A DNA stretch of 8,496 nt, taken from NCBI GenBank assembly GCA_031273485.1, contig JAISRS010000361.1:1-8496 (forward strand). The letters run 5' to 3'. The stretch is from Prevotellaceae bacterium. Its GTDB lineage: Bacteria > Bacteroidota > Bacteroidia > Bacteroidales > UBA932. The translations under genes were made by a program, and so were the position numbers. Positions 1 through 5,354 of the stretch are shown here, in pieces. The first letter of the stretch is position 1. Each line of letters begins with the position of its first letter. The notes below the pieces were generated by a model. That model made no database searches, had not been told where the DNA came from, and was given only the letters and a program-made list of their open reading frames with translations.

Positions 1-262
1 CAAGATATGGAATTCCTATAGTTCCAACTGAAGTCAGCAAAATATCATCTTTTAGAGGAATACCAAATTTATTTTTTATCTCATTGTATTTTAATTCTGA
101 TATAAATAACTCTGTTTGAATTTCTCTGTTATGATATTTATCAATAATCTCTTTTGATCGATAAAAGGGAATACCTTTGGGTACATACTCTGAATAAAAA
201 ATCCTTTTTGCAGATGTTATTTCTGCAACATCCCCCAATTTACACTCTCTCCACTCACTCAT
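1..262 (-). CDS. hsdS: Type I restriction enzyme specificity subunit HsdS, N-terminal part (runs off the window)
   Basis: The minus strand reads open from an ATG at 262 to the window edge, 87 codons, so only the N-terminus is present. It begins MSEWRECKLGDVAEITSAKR and later shows DDILLTSVGTIGIPYL. The opening W-x-x-x-x-L-G-D-V-A-E-I and the later ILLTSVGTIG are typical of the first target-recognition domain of type I S subunits, which select the DNA sequence recognised by the HsdM/HsdR complex. The start overlaps the stop of the upstream DUF1016 nuclease gene by 8 bp (255-262), so the two are probably translationally coupled in one operon. The stretch is visibly richer in A+T than the genes upstream, as is common for exchangeable specificity genes. 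The HsdS call is strong; whether the full gene is intact cannot be seen here. Confidence 0.88.
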   Translation of the reverse strand, partial: MSEWRECKLGDVAEITSAKRIFYSEYVPKGIPFYRSKEIIDKYHNREIQTELFISELKYNEIKNKFGIPLKDDILLTSVGTIGIPYL

Positions 263-1373
263 TGTCCAATAATTTTTTAAGTTCGTCAATATCGGGCATG
301 GCTTTGCGCAATTTTTCGGGCATTTCTGCCGAAGTGCGGTAAGTGGCTACACCCATGGGTTTGGTGTAATCTCGCACCGCAAATTCTACGGTGGTCTTTT
401 TCATTTCTTTGCACAGAATAATGCCTATTGACCGGTTTTCGTGCGGTTTTCGCACATATTCGTCCAAAGCCGAAAGATAGAAATTTAACTGTCCCAGATA
501 GGATGGTCGGAATTTTCCTGTTTTTAATTCAATGGCAACCAAAGCGTTCAATTCCCGATTGAAAAAGAGCAAGTCGATAAAAGATTCCTCTCCTTCCACT
601 TCAATGCGATACTGATTGCCAATAAAACTAAAATCCTGCCCAAAGGTCATGATAAACTTTTTGATATGGGCTACGATTTCTTTTTCCAACACTCTTTCGT
701 CTATATCTTCTTCGTCCGCCTCGTCAATTTGCTCCACGTTGATATAATCCAAAAGATATTCGTCTTTAAAGGCGGCAATGGCTCTTAATGCCTGCTTGGG
801 ATTGGGCAAGGTCTGTGTGAAATTATTAGGTAAAGAGCCTCGCTTGCCGTAAAAGTCGGCGCGAAGGTTCTCACGCAAAGTATATTTACTCCAAAAACGG
901 GTAGCACATTCGTGGATATAGAACAAACGAGCGTCTAATGACTTTGTTTTAGCAATGATTTCCATGTGATGGGTAAAGCCAATTTGAAGAAATTCAGCCG
1001 GATTAAATTCGCCCGCCAACGGCTGGCGAATTGTAACAAGCAATAAATTTTCGTTTACTCCCAAATCGGTCGCCAGCGGCGACCGATTTACAATTGGTTC
1101 CCATTCTTCATAAAAATGCCGCATTTTTTTTATGTTTTCTACTGAAAATCCCCTTAATCCGGGCAACTCTTTTTGCAAGTTGGTTGAAATTTGTTCAATA
1201 GCGCCTGTTCCCCAAAATCCTTCTCTTGAATTTTGCGATACATACCGCCCAATCCCATAATAGAGTGATAATTGTTCCCTGTTTGCATTCGATGCAGCCC
1301 TGTATTGACTCCTTAAAATGGCTTCTTTTATGGATTTAACGGCTTCTATATAGTTTTTCATGTTCTCGCTCAT
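255..1373 (-). CDS. DUF1016/YhcG-family PDDEXK nuclease, apparently full length
   Basis: This 372-residue protein has the two-part DUF1016 layout. Residues about 8-160 form the N-terminal helical domain (YYGIGRYVSQ, then GFSVENIKKMRHFYEEW, then FLQIGFTHHMEII). Residues about 225-345 form the PDDEXK-type nuclease domain. Candidate catalytic residues are D267 in SFIDLLFFN and E282/K284 in AIELKTGKF, with an acidic residue near E230-E232 as a possible partner. Family members (E. coli YhcG type) are predicted DNA endonucleases and often travel inside type I restriction operons, as here. The start overlaps the upstream stop by four bases (ATGA, 1370-1373) and the end overlaps hsdS, so coupled translation is likely. 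An internal segment around residues 95-115 carries a perfect DNA palindrome (1063-1089). The substrate and a role in defence are not shown by sequence alone. Confidence 0.88.
   Translation of the reverse strand: MSENMKNYIEAVKSIKEAILRSQYRAASNANREQLSLYYGIGRYVSQNSREGFWGTGAIEQISTNLQKELPGLRGFSVENIKKMRHFYEEWEPIVNRSPLATDLGVNENLLLVTIRQPLAGEFNPAEFLQIGFTHHMEIIAKTKSLDARLFYIHECATRFWSKYTLRENLRADFYGKRGSLPNNFTQTLPNPKQALRAIAAFKDEYLLDYINVEQIDEADEEDIDERVLEKEIVAHIKKFIMTFGQDFSFIGNQYRIEVEGEESFIDLLFFNRELNALVAIELKTGKFRPSYLGQLNFYLSALDEYVRKPHENRSIGIILCKEMKKTTVEFAVRDYTKPMGVATYRTSAEMPEKLRKAMPDIDELKKLLDNE
1063..1089. repeat. Perfect 12-bp inverted repeat inside the DUF1016 nuclease gene
   Basis: The arms AAATCGGTCGCC (1063-1074) and GGCGACCGATTT (1078-1089) are exact reverse complements around a 3-base centre. 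The site lies inside coding sequence for NRSPLATDLG, between the two parts of the N-terminal domain. A second, looser inverted repeat (AATTCGCC ... GGCGAATT, loop 11) lies just downstream on the plus strand at about 1004-1030, encoding IRQPLAGEF on the minus strand. The palindrome is directly visible; its origin as an inserted element is inferred. Confidence 0.8.
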
Positions 1374-1816
1374 ACCTGTTCCCTCCCGTATTTTTCATTC
1401 AACATTCTTTTTTCGCGTTCTATTTCGGCAATCAGTTCGGCTTCCGTTGGCATATAGGATTGTTGCTCACTTGCTTCTTGTAAATAATATTGTCGTGCTG
1501 ATTCATTTTGCACCCTCATTATTAGCCTGTTATGGCTCCATGTCAATTTGCTACACAGTGTGTAGCAGATTTGTTCTTCGGGATAGGTCAGATAAAACTG
1601 TTTGAAATTCTTCAAGTTCGCATACAAAAATCCTTTCCCAAATTCTGCCGTCAATTGGCTACGCAGTGCGTAGCTAATTTGCTCAACTTCTTCAACAATG
1701 CGGCGTCCGATTTGCCAATACACTTCCACCATCGCGCTGTTGATGGCAGTGTATGCCCGTTGCCGTGCTCGCGCCAAAAGCAACTTTATGTCATCAATGT
1801 AATTATTAGAGTCCAT
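1370..1816 (-). CDS. DUF1016-family protein lacking its PDDEXK nuclease domain (internally deleted)
   Basis: This 148-residue protein starts at ATG 1816; a GTG directly before it would add one residue. It opens like a DUF1016 N-terminal domain: VYWQIGRRIVEE, then LTAEFGKGFLYANLKNFKQFYLTY, then LTWSHNRLIMRV and ARQYYLQEASEQ to about residue 118. It then jumps to YMPTEAELIAEIEREKRML, which in full-length family members is the last helix after the nuclease domain. About 200 residues, including the whole PDDEXK fold, therefore appear to be missing, yet the frame is kept. The N-terminal domain is also shortened: a piece between EEVEQ and LTAEFG is replaced by ISYALRSQ, encoded by a palindromic repeat. 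It overlaps the next DUF1016 gene by four bases. It cannot be a nuclease. It could still bind DNA or a partner, or be a decaying gene. Confidence 0.75.
   Translation of the reverse strand: MDSNNYIDDIKLLLARARQRAYTAINSAMVEVYWQIGRRIVEEVEQISYALRSQLTAEFGKGFLYANLKNFKQFYLTYPEEQICYTLCSKLTWSHNRLIMRVQNESARQYYLQEASEQQSYMPTEAELIAEIEREKRMLNEKYGREQV
1543..1573. repeat. 31-bp palindromic repeat, copy A (coding, in frame)
   Basis: The core GCTACACAGTGTGTAGC (1550-1566) is an 8-bp perfect inverted repeat around one base. Flanks TCAATTT and AGATTTG are shared with the other copies. On the minus strand it encodes QICYTLCSKL, placed between the FYLTYP and LTWSHN motifs of the DUF1016 domain. Confidence 0.75.
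1651..1681. repeat. 31-bp palindromic repeat, copy B (coding, in frame)
   Basis: The core GCTACGCAGTGCGTAGC (1658-1674) matches copy A except for one base in each arm. The two changes are complementary (A to G in one arm, T to C in the other), so the stem stays perfect. It encodes QISYALRSQL on the minus strand, in the same frame as copy A, at a different place in the same protein. Confidence 0.75.
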
Positions 1817-1901
1817 CACTTTAAATTATTTTTATTTATGGTATTTTGATTTTATTCAAATTCTCCGCTATCACCTTATTCAGCCGTTCTTCTTCTTTCA
1901 G
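1788..1901. repeat. Segmental direct repeat, copy 1 (hsdM tail plus start of DUF1016 gene)
   Basis: This 114-bp stretch matches 1997-2109 with about two substitutions and one 1-base gap. On the minus strand it contains the last 19 or so codons of hsdM (LKEEERLNKVIAENLNKIKIP and stop), the short spacer and the first codons MDSNNYIDD of the following gene. The hsdM tail here has no start of its own. Confidence 0.85.
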
Positions 1902-2025
1902 CTGTTCCGTCAAATTTGCTACACAGTGTGTAGCAGATTTGTTCTTCGAGATAGGTCAGATAAAACTGTCGAAAATTTCGGAGGTTCGCATACGAAATGT
2001 CATCAATGTAATTATTAGTGTCCAT
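1876..2025 (-). pseudogene. 49-codon DUF1016 remnant between hsdM relic and the 148-aa gene
   Basis: From ATG 2025 the minus strand reads MDTNNYIDDI, almost the start of the neighbouring DUF1016 gene. It then jumps to SYANLRNFRQFYLTYLEEQ, continues through ICYTLCSK, and ends in FDGTAERRRTAE and a TAA at 1876-1878. Compared with the 148-aa neighbour, about 55 residues between DDI and YANL are missing in frame. The last 11 codons run into a duplicated hsdM tail in the wrong frame, so the C-terminus is not native. The pieces are clearly visible; a stable product seems unlikely, and this is best read as a recombination scar. Confidence 0.7.
1910..1941. repeat. 31-bp palindromic repeat, copy C (in the DUF1016 remnant)
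   Basis: The core GCTACACAGTGTGTAGC (1918-1934) is identical to copy A, with one extra A in the left flank. The surrounding 80 bp also resemble 1541-1629: 34 bases are identical, then a mismatch, then 20 more identical bases, with divergence beyond. This copy was therefore probably carried along in a duplicated or paralogous DUF1016 gene rather than arriving on its own. Confidence 0.72.
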
Positions 2026-2109
2026 CACTTTAAATTATTTCATTTATGGTATTTTGATTTTATTCAAATTCTCCGCTATCACCTTATTCAGCCGTTCTTC
2101 TTCTTTCAG
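1997..2109. repeat. Segmental direct repeat, copy 2 (end of hsdM relic plus start of remnant)
   Basis: This is the partner of 1788-1901, offset by 208-209 bp. It holds the genuine 3' end of the hsdM relic and the first ten codons of the 49-codon remnant. The close match of the two copies implies a recent tandem duplication, or homogenisation by recombination. Confidence 0.85.
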
Positions 2110-2367
2110 TTGCGCCTCTAATTCCGTTTTCAGTGCGGCGAATCGTTCGTTGAAGTCGAAATCGTCTTCGGGGTCTGCGCCCTGCGATTCTTCGGCTTTC
2201 AAGCGGACATAGAGTTCTTCAAAAGCATCGGAGATGTATTTCAGGAATATCAGTCCCAGTACAACGTGTTTGTATTCCGCTGCGTCAATGTTTTTGCGCA
2301 GTTTGTCGGCAGTTTTCCAAAGCTGCTTTTCCAGAGGTTCTTCCGTTACTGTCTTTTGTTTCGCCAT
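2044..2367 (-). pseudogene. hsdM: Type I methyltransferase subunit HsdM, internally deleted relic (107 codons)
   Basis: The frame starts MAKQKTVTEEPLEKQLWK, followed by ADKLRKNIDAAEYKHVVLGL and IFLKYISDAFEELY, the hallmark of the HsdM N-terminal helical domain (residues 1 to about 66). At GADPEDD it passes directly into FDFNERFAALKTELEAQL and KEEERLNKVIAENLNKI, which resembles the extreme C-terminus of HsdM proteins. HsdM is usually near 500 residues. The roughly 400 residues between, including the SAM-binding motif and the NPPF/NPPY catalytic motif, are absent, so it cannot methylate DNA. The reading frame is open across the junction. It lies first in the minus-strand operon behind a good promoter box. 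A translated short protein that still contacts HsdS or HsdR cannot be excluded; a collapsed assembly is another explanation. Confidence 0.8.
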
Positions 2368-2655
2368 TATCGTATTTCTTTATTATCAAATATTATAAAT
2401 CGGTAACTAAAATTATCGCGCAAAAGTAGTGAAAAATAATGAAAGCCCCCCACCCCGAACGTAATCCTCACATCCCTCCAGAGCGCCTCAAAATAAAATC
2501 TATCCGAATTTGAAAAAATGTGTATATACTATTGAGCCCCCTCAAGGGGGAATCCGAACGAGGGGAGCACGGTTTGACACCTCCTTCCATAGTGCCTCAA
2601 AAAGATTTAGCCATTCAAATTCGCAATTCACAATTCATAATTAAGAAAATTGTTG
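2368..2655. other. Intergenic region between the divergent hsdM relic and cysE
   Basis: No gene is supported here. The stretch has the minus-strand promoter at its left end, C-rich patches (2446-2456), a short hairpin CCCCCT-CA-AGGGGG at 2537-2550, and an AATT-rich patch (2617-2644) with repeated AATTCRCAATT-like words. Such low-complexity patches are frequent between Bacteroidota genes; no function can be assigned. Confidence 0.6.
2421..2428 (-). promoter_or_regulatory. Bacteroidota -7 promoter element for the hsdM/DUF1016/hsdS operon
   Basis: The minus strand reads TACTTTTG, a full match to the Bacteroidota -7 consensus TAnnTTTG, about 54 bases before the hsdM start. I see no clear -33 TTTG at the expected distance. 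It suggests the decayed cassette is still transcribed. Confidence 0.5.
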
Positions 2656-2663
2656 TACCTTCG
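2656..2663 (+). promoter_or_regulatory. Possible -7 promoter element for cysE
   Basis: TACCTTCG is one base off the Bacteroidota TAnnTTTG consensus and lies 46 bases before the preferred cysE start. No convincing -33 element precedes it, so this is a weak call. Confidence 0.35.
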
Positions 2664-2709
2664 CCGCCTGAAATTTGTTAATTATGAAATTTATTGATTG
2701 ATACAAGCT

Positions 2710-3600
2710 ATGACGAAATTTACCGATTCACTGAAGAAGAGTGTAAATACGCTTACTCAAAATAATGTGAATGAATACAAATATATTCCGCGACCAACAC
2801 GGTCGCTGCCGAATGTGAGTCAGATTGAGGAAATAATGAATCTGTTAAGTTCTATTCTGTTTCCGGGGTTTTTCGGCAATGTGAGAATAGACGAAAACAC
2901 TCAGGAATATTACATGGGAGTATATATCGAAAAGTTATATACCACGCTGAATGCGCAAATCGACATGAGCCTGCATTTGTTCAACGACAATGACGGCGAC
3001 AGAACTTCGTCGAATTTAACCATATCGTTTATCGAAAAACTGCCGGAAATAAAACGCTTGCTGGCAACAGACGTCAAAGCGGTTTACGACGGCGACCCCG
3101 CCGCTGCAAGTTGCGTGGAAGTAATCTTCTGTTATCCTGTGATAAAAGCAATGGTGCATTATAGAGTGGCACATGAATTATTATTGATGAAAATCCCTGT
3201 ATTACCGCGTATTATCACAGAGTTGGCGCACTCGGCAACAGGAATTGATATTCACCCCGGAGCGCAAATAGGAGAATATTTCAGCATCGACCACGGAACA
3301 GGAGTAGTGATTGGAGAAACCTGTATAATAGGCAATCACGTGAGGCTGTATCAGGGCGTTACGCTTGGCGCAAAAAGTTTCACCCTCGACGAAGATGGCT
3401 TGCCTGTCAATGTCCCACGCCATCCGATACTGGAAAATAATGTTATAGTATATTCCAATTCAACCATTTTGGGACGCATCACAATAGGCCACGATTCTAT
3501 TATCGGAGGAAATATCTGGCAGGTTCACAGCGTTCCGCCTCATTCGCGAATCGTACAGAAAAAAGCAACCTCGTCCTTCTCAGACGGACTGGGCATATAG
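2710..3600 (+). CDS. cysE: Serine O-acetyltransferase
   Basis: This enzyme transfers acetyl from acetyl-CoA to L-serine, giving O-acetylserine, the committed step of cysteine synthesis in the cytoplasm. From ATG 2710 the protein has 296 residues; an in-frame TTG at 2698 would add four. Residues about 1-165 are the helical N-terminal domain. From about 178 the left-handed beta-helix begins with GIDIHPGAQIGEYFSIDHGT, followed by GVVIGETCIIGNHVRLYQGV and TLGAKSF, then RHPILENNVIVYSNSTILG and ending VPPHSRI. The histidine of DIHPG (residue 182) and that of IDHGTG are the conserved active-site histidines of the family. The DEDGLPVN loop sits where the family's extended loop lies. It is followed after 41 AT-rich bases by the oxidoreductase gene with no terminator, so it probably heads a three-gene operon. 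The function call is strong. Confidence 0.93.
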   Translation: MTKFTDSLKKSVNTLTQNNVNEYKYIPRPTRSLPNVSQIEEIMNLLSSILFPGFFGNVRIDENTQEYYMGVYIEKLYTTLNAQIDMSLHLFNDNDGDRTSSNLTISFIEKLPEIKRLLATDVKAVYDGDPAAASCVEVIFCYPVIKAMVHYRVAHELLLMKIPVLPRIITELAHSATGIDIHPGAQIGEYFSIDHGTGVVIGETCIIGNHVRLYQGVTLGAKSFTLDEDGLPVNVPRHPILENNVIVYSNSTILGRITIGHDSIIGGNIWQVHSVPPHSRIVQKKATSSFSDGLGI

Positions 3601-3641
3601 AATTATGAATTATTCAGTTATAATAAACAATAAATTAAAAT

Positions 3642-4205
3642 ATGAAACATTTAACAGTTATAGCTCATCCGAATCCGGAGAGTTTTGGCAGTTCCTTAGT
3701 AAAGGAATTGTATAATCATTTAATTGATAAGGGCGATGAAGCCCATATCCGTAATTTGTATCAAACAGGGTTTAATCCCGTATTGAGTTCCGAAGATTTT
3801 TCCTCGTTTGCCGATAACCGTACTCCAAATGATATAAAAACGGAGCAGGAATATATAAAATGGGCGGATCACGTTATTTTTGTCTATCCTGTCTGGTGGG
3901 GCGGAATGCCGGCAATTCTCAAAGGATATATCGACAGGGTTTTTGCCGAAGGATTTGCCTACGAATACACCGCCAACGGGGTTAATGGACTCTTGTCGCC
4001 ACGCAAAGGTTCAGTAATTTGCACCACCGGCGAATCGTCCGAAAACTACAAAAAAATACATGATGCAATGAGGGTGATTTCTTCGGAAGTGATATTTAAA
4101 TTTGTGGGAATGGAACCCTATAAACAGCTTTTCTACGGAGCGGTGCCGAGCGTGAGCAACGAAGTAAGAGCGTCTTATATACAAAATGTTAAAGAAGAAT
4201 TTTGA
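3642..4205 (+). CDS. NAD(P)H dehydrogenase (quinone)/flavodoxin-fold oxidoreductase
   Basis: This 187-residue protein belongs to the flavodoxin-like NAD(P)H:quinone reductase family (MdaB/KefF/NQO type). Such proteins bind FMN or FAD and reduce quinones or other electrophiles by two electrons in the cytoplasm. The N-terminal strand and phosphate loop are seen in LTVIAHPNPESFGSSL (residues 4-19). The central flavin motif is VYPVWWGGMPAILKGYIDRV at 81-100, followed by FAEGFAYEY. A later TTGES (118-122) is the usual third flavin-contact region. The C-terminal part, with KFVGMEPYKQLFYGAV, matches the family pattern. The length is normal and no residue is obviously missing. It sits 41 bases after cysE and two bases before the metallo-hydrolase start, so co-transcription is likely. 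The exact substrate cannot be told from the sequence. Confidence 0.87.
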   Translation: MKHLTVIAHPNPESFGSSLVKELYNHLIDKGDEAHIRNLYQTGFNPVLSSEDFSSFADNRTPNDIKTEQEYIKWADHVIFVYPVWWGGMPAILKGYIDRVFAEGFAYEYTANGVNGLLSPRKGSVICTTGESSENYKKIHDAMRVISSEVIFKFVGMEPYKQLFYGAVPSVSNEVRASYIQNVKEEF

Positions 4206-4207
4206 CA

Positions 4208-4852
4208 ATGGCAAAGATCATAAGATTAACCTTTAATCCTCTGCGCGAAAACACTTATATCGTTTACGACGATACGAAGGAATGTGTAATAATCGACCCC
4301 GGTTGTCAGTTGCAGAAAGAAAAAGATACTCTGAAACAGTATATCTCCGATTTGGGGCTTAAACCTCAGGCGGTTCTTAATACCCACTGTCATTTCGACC
4401 ATGTGTTTGGCAATAATTTTATTTGCGACGAATATGGAATAGAACCCTGGGCGCATGAAGGTGATTTGCTTAACATAAAACGTTTCGCCGCCGGAGCTTC
4501 GCTGTTTGGAATTTCGGCGGATCCGCCCAAAGCGCCCACCTCTTTCCTCAAAGACGGAATGAGATTCCGATTCGGACAGTCGGAACTGAAAGTGATTCAT
4601 ACACCGGGACATTCCCCCGGCTCGGTGTGTTTCTACTCCGAAAACGATAAATGGCTTGTCGCCGGCGACACTCTCTTTGCAGGCAACATAGGCAGAACGG
4701 ATTTACCCGGCGGAGATTTCGACACAATAAAACAAAGCCTCAAACGATTAACTCAACTGCCCAACGAAACTGTTGTGTATCCCGGACATGATACCGATAC
4801 AACAATAGGCAAAGAAAAACTCTATAACCCTTTTTTGAACGAGGAAGATTGA
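4208..4852 (+). CDS. Glyoxalase-II-like metallo-beta-lactamase-fold hydrolase
   Basis: The protein (214 residues from ATG 4208; a TTG at 4202 overlapping the upstream stop is less likely) has a complete MBL-fold metal site. It shows THCHFDH at 59-65, histidine 135 in HTPGHSPGS, aspartate 154 in AGDTLFAGNIGRTDLPGGD, and histidine 194 in YPGHD. The short length and GxxGRTDxPGGD place it with the small, YcbL-type glyoxalase II relatives. These lack the C-terminal substrate-binding extension of classical hydroxyacylglutathione hydrolase. Such enzymes hydrolyse thioesters, usually with Zn or Fe in the site, but the natural substrate here is unknown, and glutathione is not a given in this phylum. 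Only two bases separate it from the upstream oxidoreductase, and an intrinsic terminator follows 22 bases after the stop, so it is the last gene of the operon. Confidence 0.88.
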   Translation: MAKIIRLTFNPLRENTYIVYDDTKECVIIDPGCQLQKEKDTLKQYISDLGLKPQAVLNTHCHFDHVFGNNFICDEYGIEPWAHEGDLLNIKRFAAGASLFGISADPPKAPTSFLKDGMRFRFGQSELKVIHTPGHSPGSVCFYSENDKWLVAGDTLFAGNIGRTDLPGGDFDTIKQSLKRLTQLPNETVVYPGHDTDTTIGKEKLYNPFLNEED

Positions 4853-4873
4853 ACAATAAATTGTTGGAAGGCG

Positions 4874-4911
4874 AACCCTGTCAGGTATTTCAAACCCTGA
4901 CAGGGTTTTTT
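4874..4911 (+). terminator. Intrinsic terminator after the cysE-oxidoreductase-hydrolase operon
   Basis: AACCCTGTCAGG (4874-4885) and CCTGACAGGGTT (4896-4907) are exact reverse complements around a 10-base loop. The second arm runs into a stretch of six T (4906-4911). Stem, loop and T-run are as expected for Rho-independent termination on the plus strand. Confidence 0.9.
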
Positions 4912-4936
4912 CAGCTCTCAATACAGTGAGAAGCAT

Positions 4937-5071
4937 GTTTCCTGTTGATTTTATGCAATTGTGAATTAACAATTGTAGGTTTCCTGTCGATTTTATGCAA
5001 TTGTGAATTCACAATTGTAGGTTTCCTGTCGATTTTATACAATTGTGAATTAACAATTGTAGGTTTCCTGT
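4937..5071. repeat. Three 42-bp tandem repeats with internal palindromes
   Basis: Units start at 4937, 4979 and 5021, each beginning GTTTCCTG, and a fourth partial unit (GTTTCCTGT) ends at 5071. They differ at only a few positions. Each unit centres on CAATTGTGAATT(A/C)ACAATTG; in unit 2 (GAATTC) this is a perfect 20-bp palindrome, and in units 1 and 3 one pair is mismatched. There is no spacer between units, so it is not a CRISPR array. It lies between a terminator and the next promoter and encodes nothing recognisable. Confidence 0.9.
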
Positions 5072-5260
5072 TTTCAGCTCATTTTTGAGAATCATTTTTC
5101 CGGTTTTTAGTTTATTATTCAAAGCACAGATTGCGGTTTGTTCTTTTTCTTTCTTAAAAATCCTGTTGCAGCAGTTGGCGTTTTTGCAGCTGTCTGCTTA
5201 ATTTATCCTGCCGGATAATAAGACTGCGCCTCAGTCTCTCCTTTGGGGGGAGTGGTGGGG
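5072..5260. other. Non-coding stretch upstream of the PQQ-propeller promoter
   Basis: No gene is supported. The stretch contains T-rich and pyrimidine-rich segments, a small inverted repeat AGACTG ... CAGTCT (5221-5237), and a G-rich patch (5243-5260) of a kind often found between Bacteroidota genes. I see no RNA gene or known riboswitch. Confidence 0.5.
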
Positions 5261-5289
5261 TTGATAATTAAAAAAACTTCCTATCTTTG
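5261..5289 (+). promoter_or_regulatory. Bacteroidota-type promoter for the PQQ-propeller genes
   Basis: TTG at 5261-5263 fits the -33 element, and TATCTTTG at 5282-5289 is a full match to the -7 consensus TAnnTTTG, with 18 bases between. Transcription would start near 5295, leaving an AT-rich leader of about 60 bases before the start codon at 5355. Confidence 0.72.
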
Positions 5290-5354
5290 TGGCATATAAT
5301 TTGTGTCATAGCGGCACAATATAATTTAAATAAATAATTTAATATTGATTAAAA

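Noticed and set aside
1532..2212. Open frames on the plus strand opposite the hsdM/DUF1016 genes
   Set aside because: Their translations are low-complexity and match no family, while the minus strand gives recognisable HsdM and DUF1016 motifs over the same bases.
2537..2550. CCCCCT-CA-AGGGGG hairpin as a terminator
   Set aside because: It has no T-run and a two-base loop, and no gene ends nearby on either strand; it looks like an ordinary intergenic low-complexity patch.
2684..2701. Five-codon leader frame MKFID just before cysE, and the TTG start at 2698
   Set aside because: The mini-frame has no regulatory residues such as a run of Cys or Ser codons and no attenuator-like hairpins. ATG 2710 is a simpler start.
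4937..5071. Possible CRISPR array
   Set aside because: The 42-bp units abut directly with no variable spacers, there are only three, and no cas gene is nearby.
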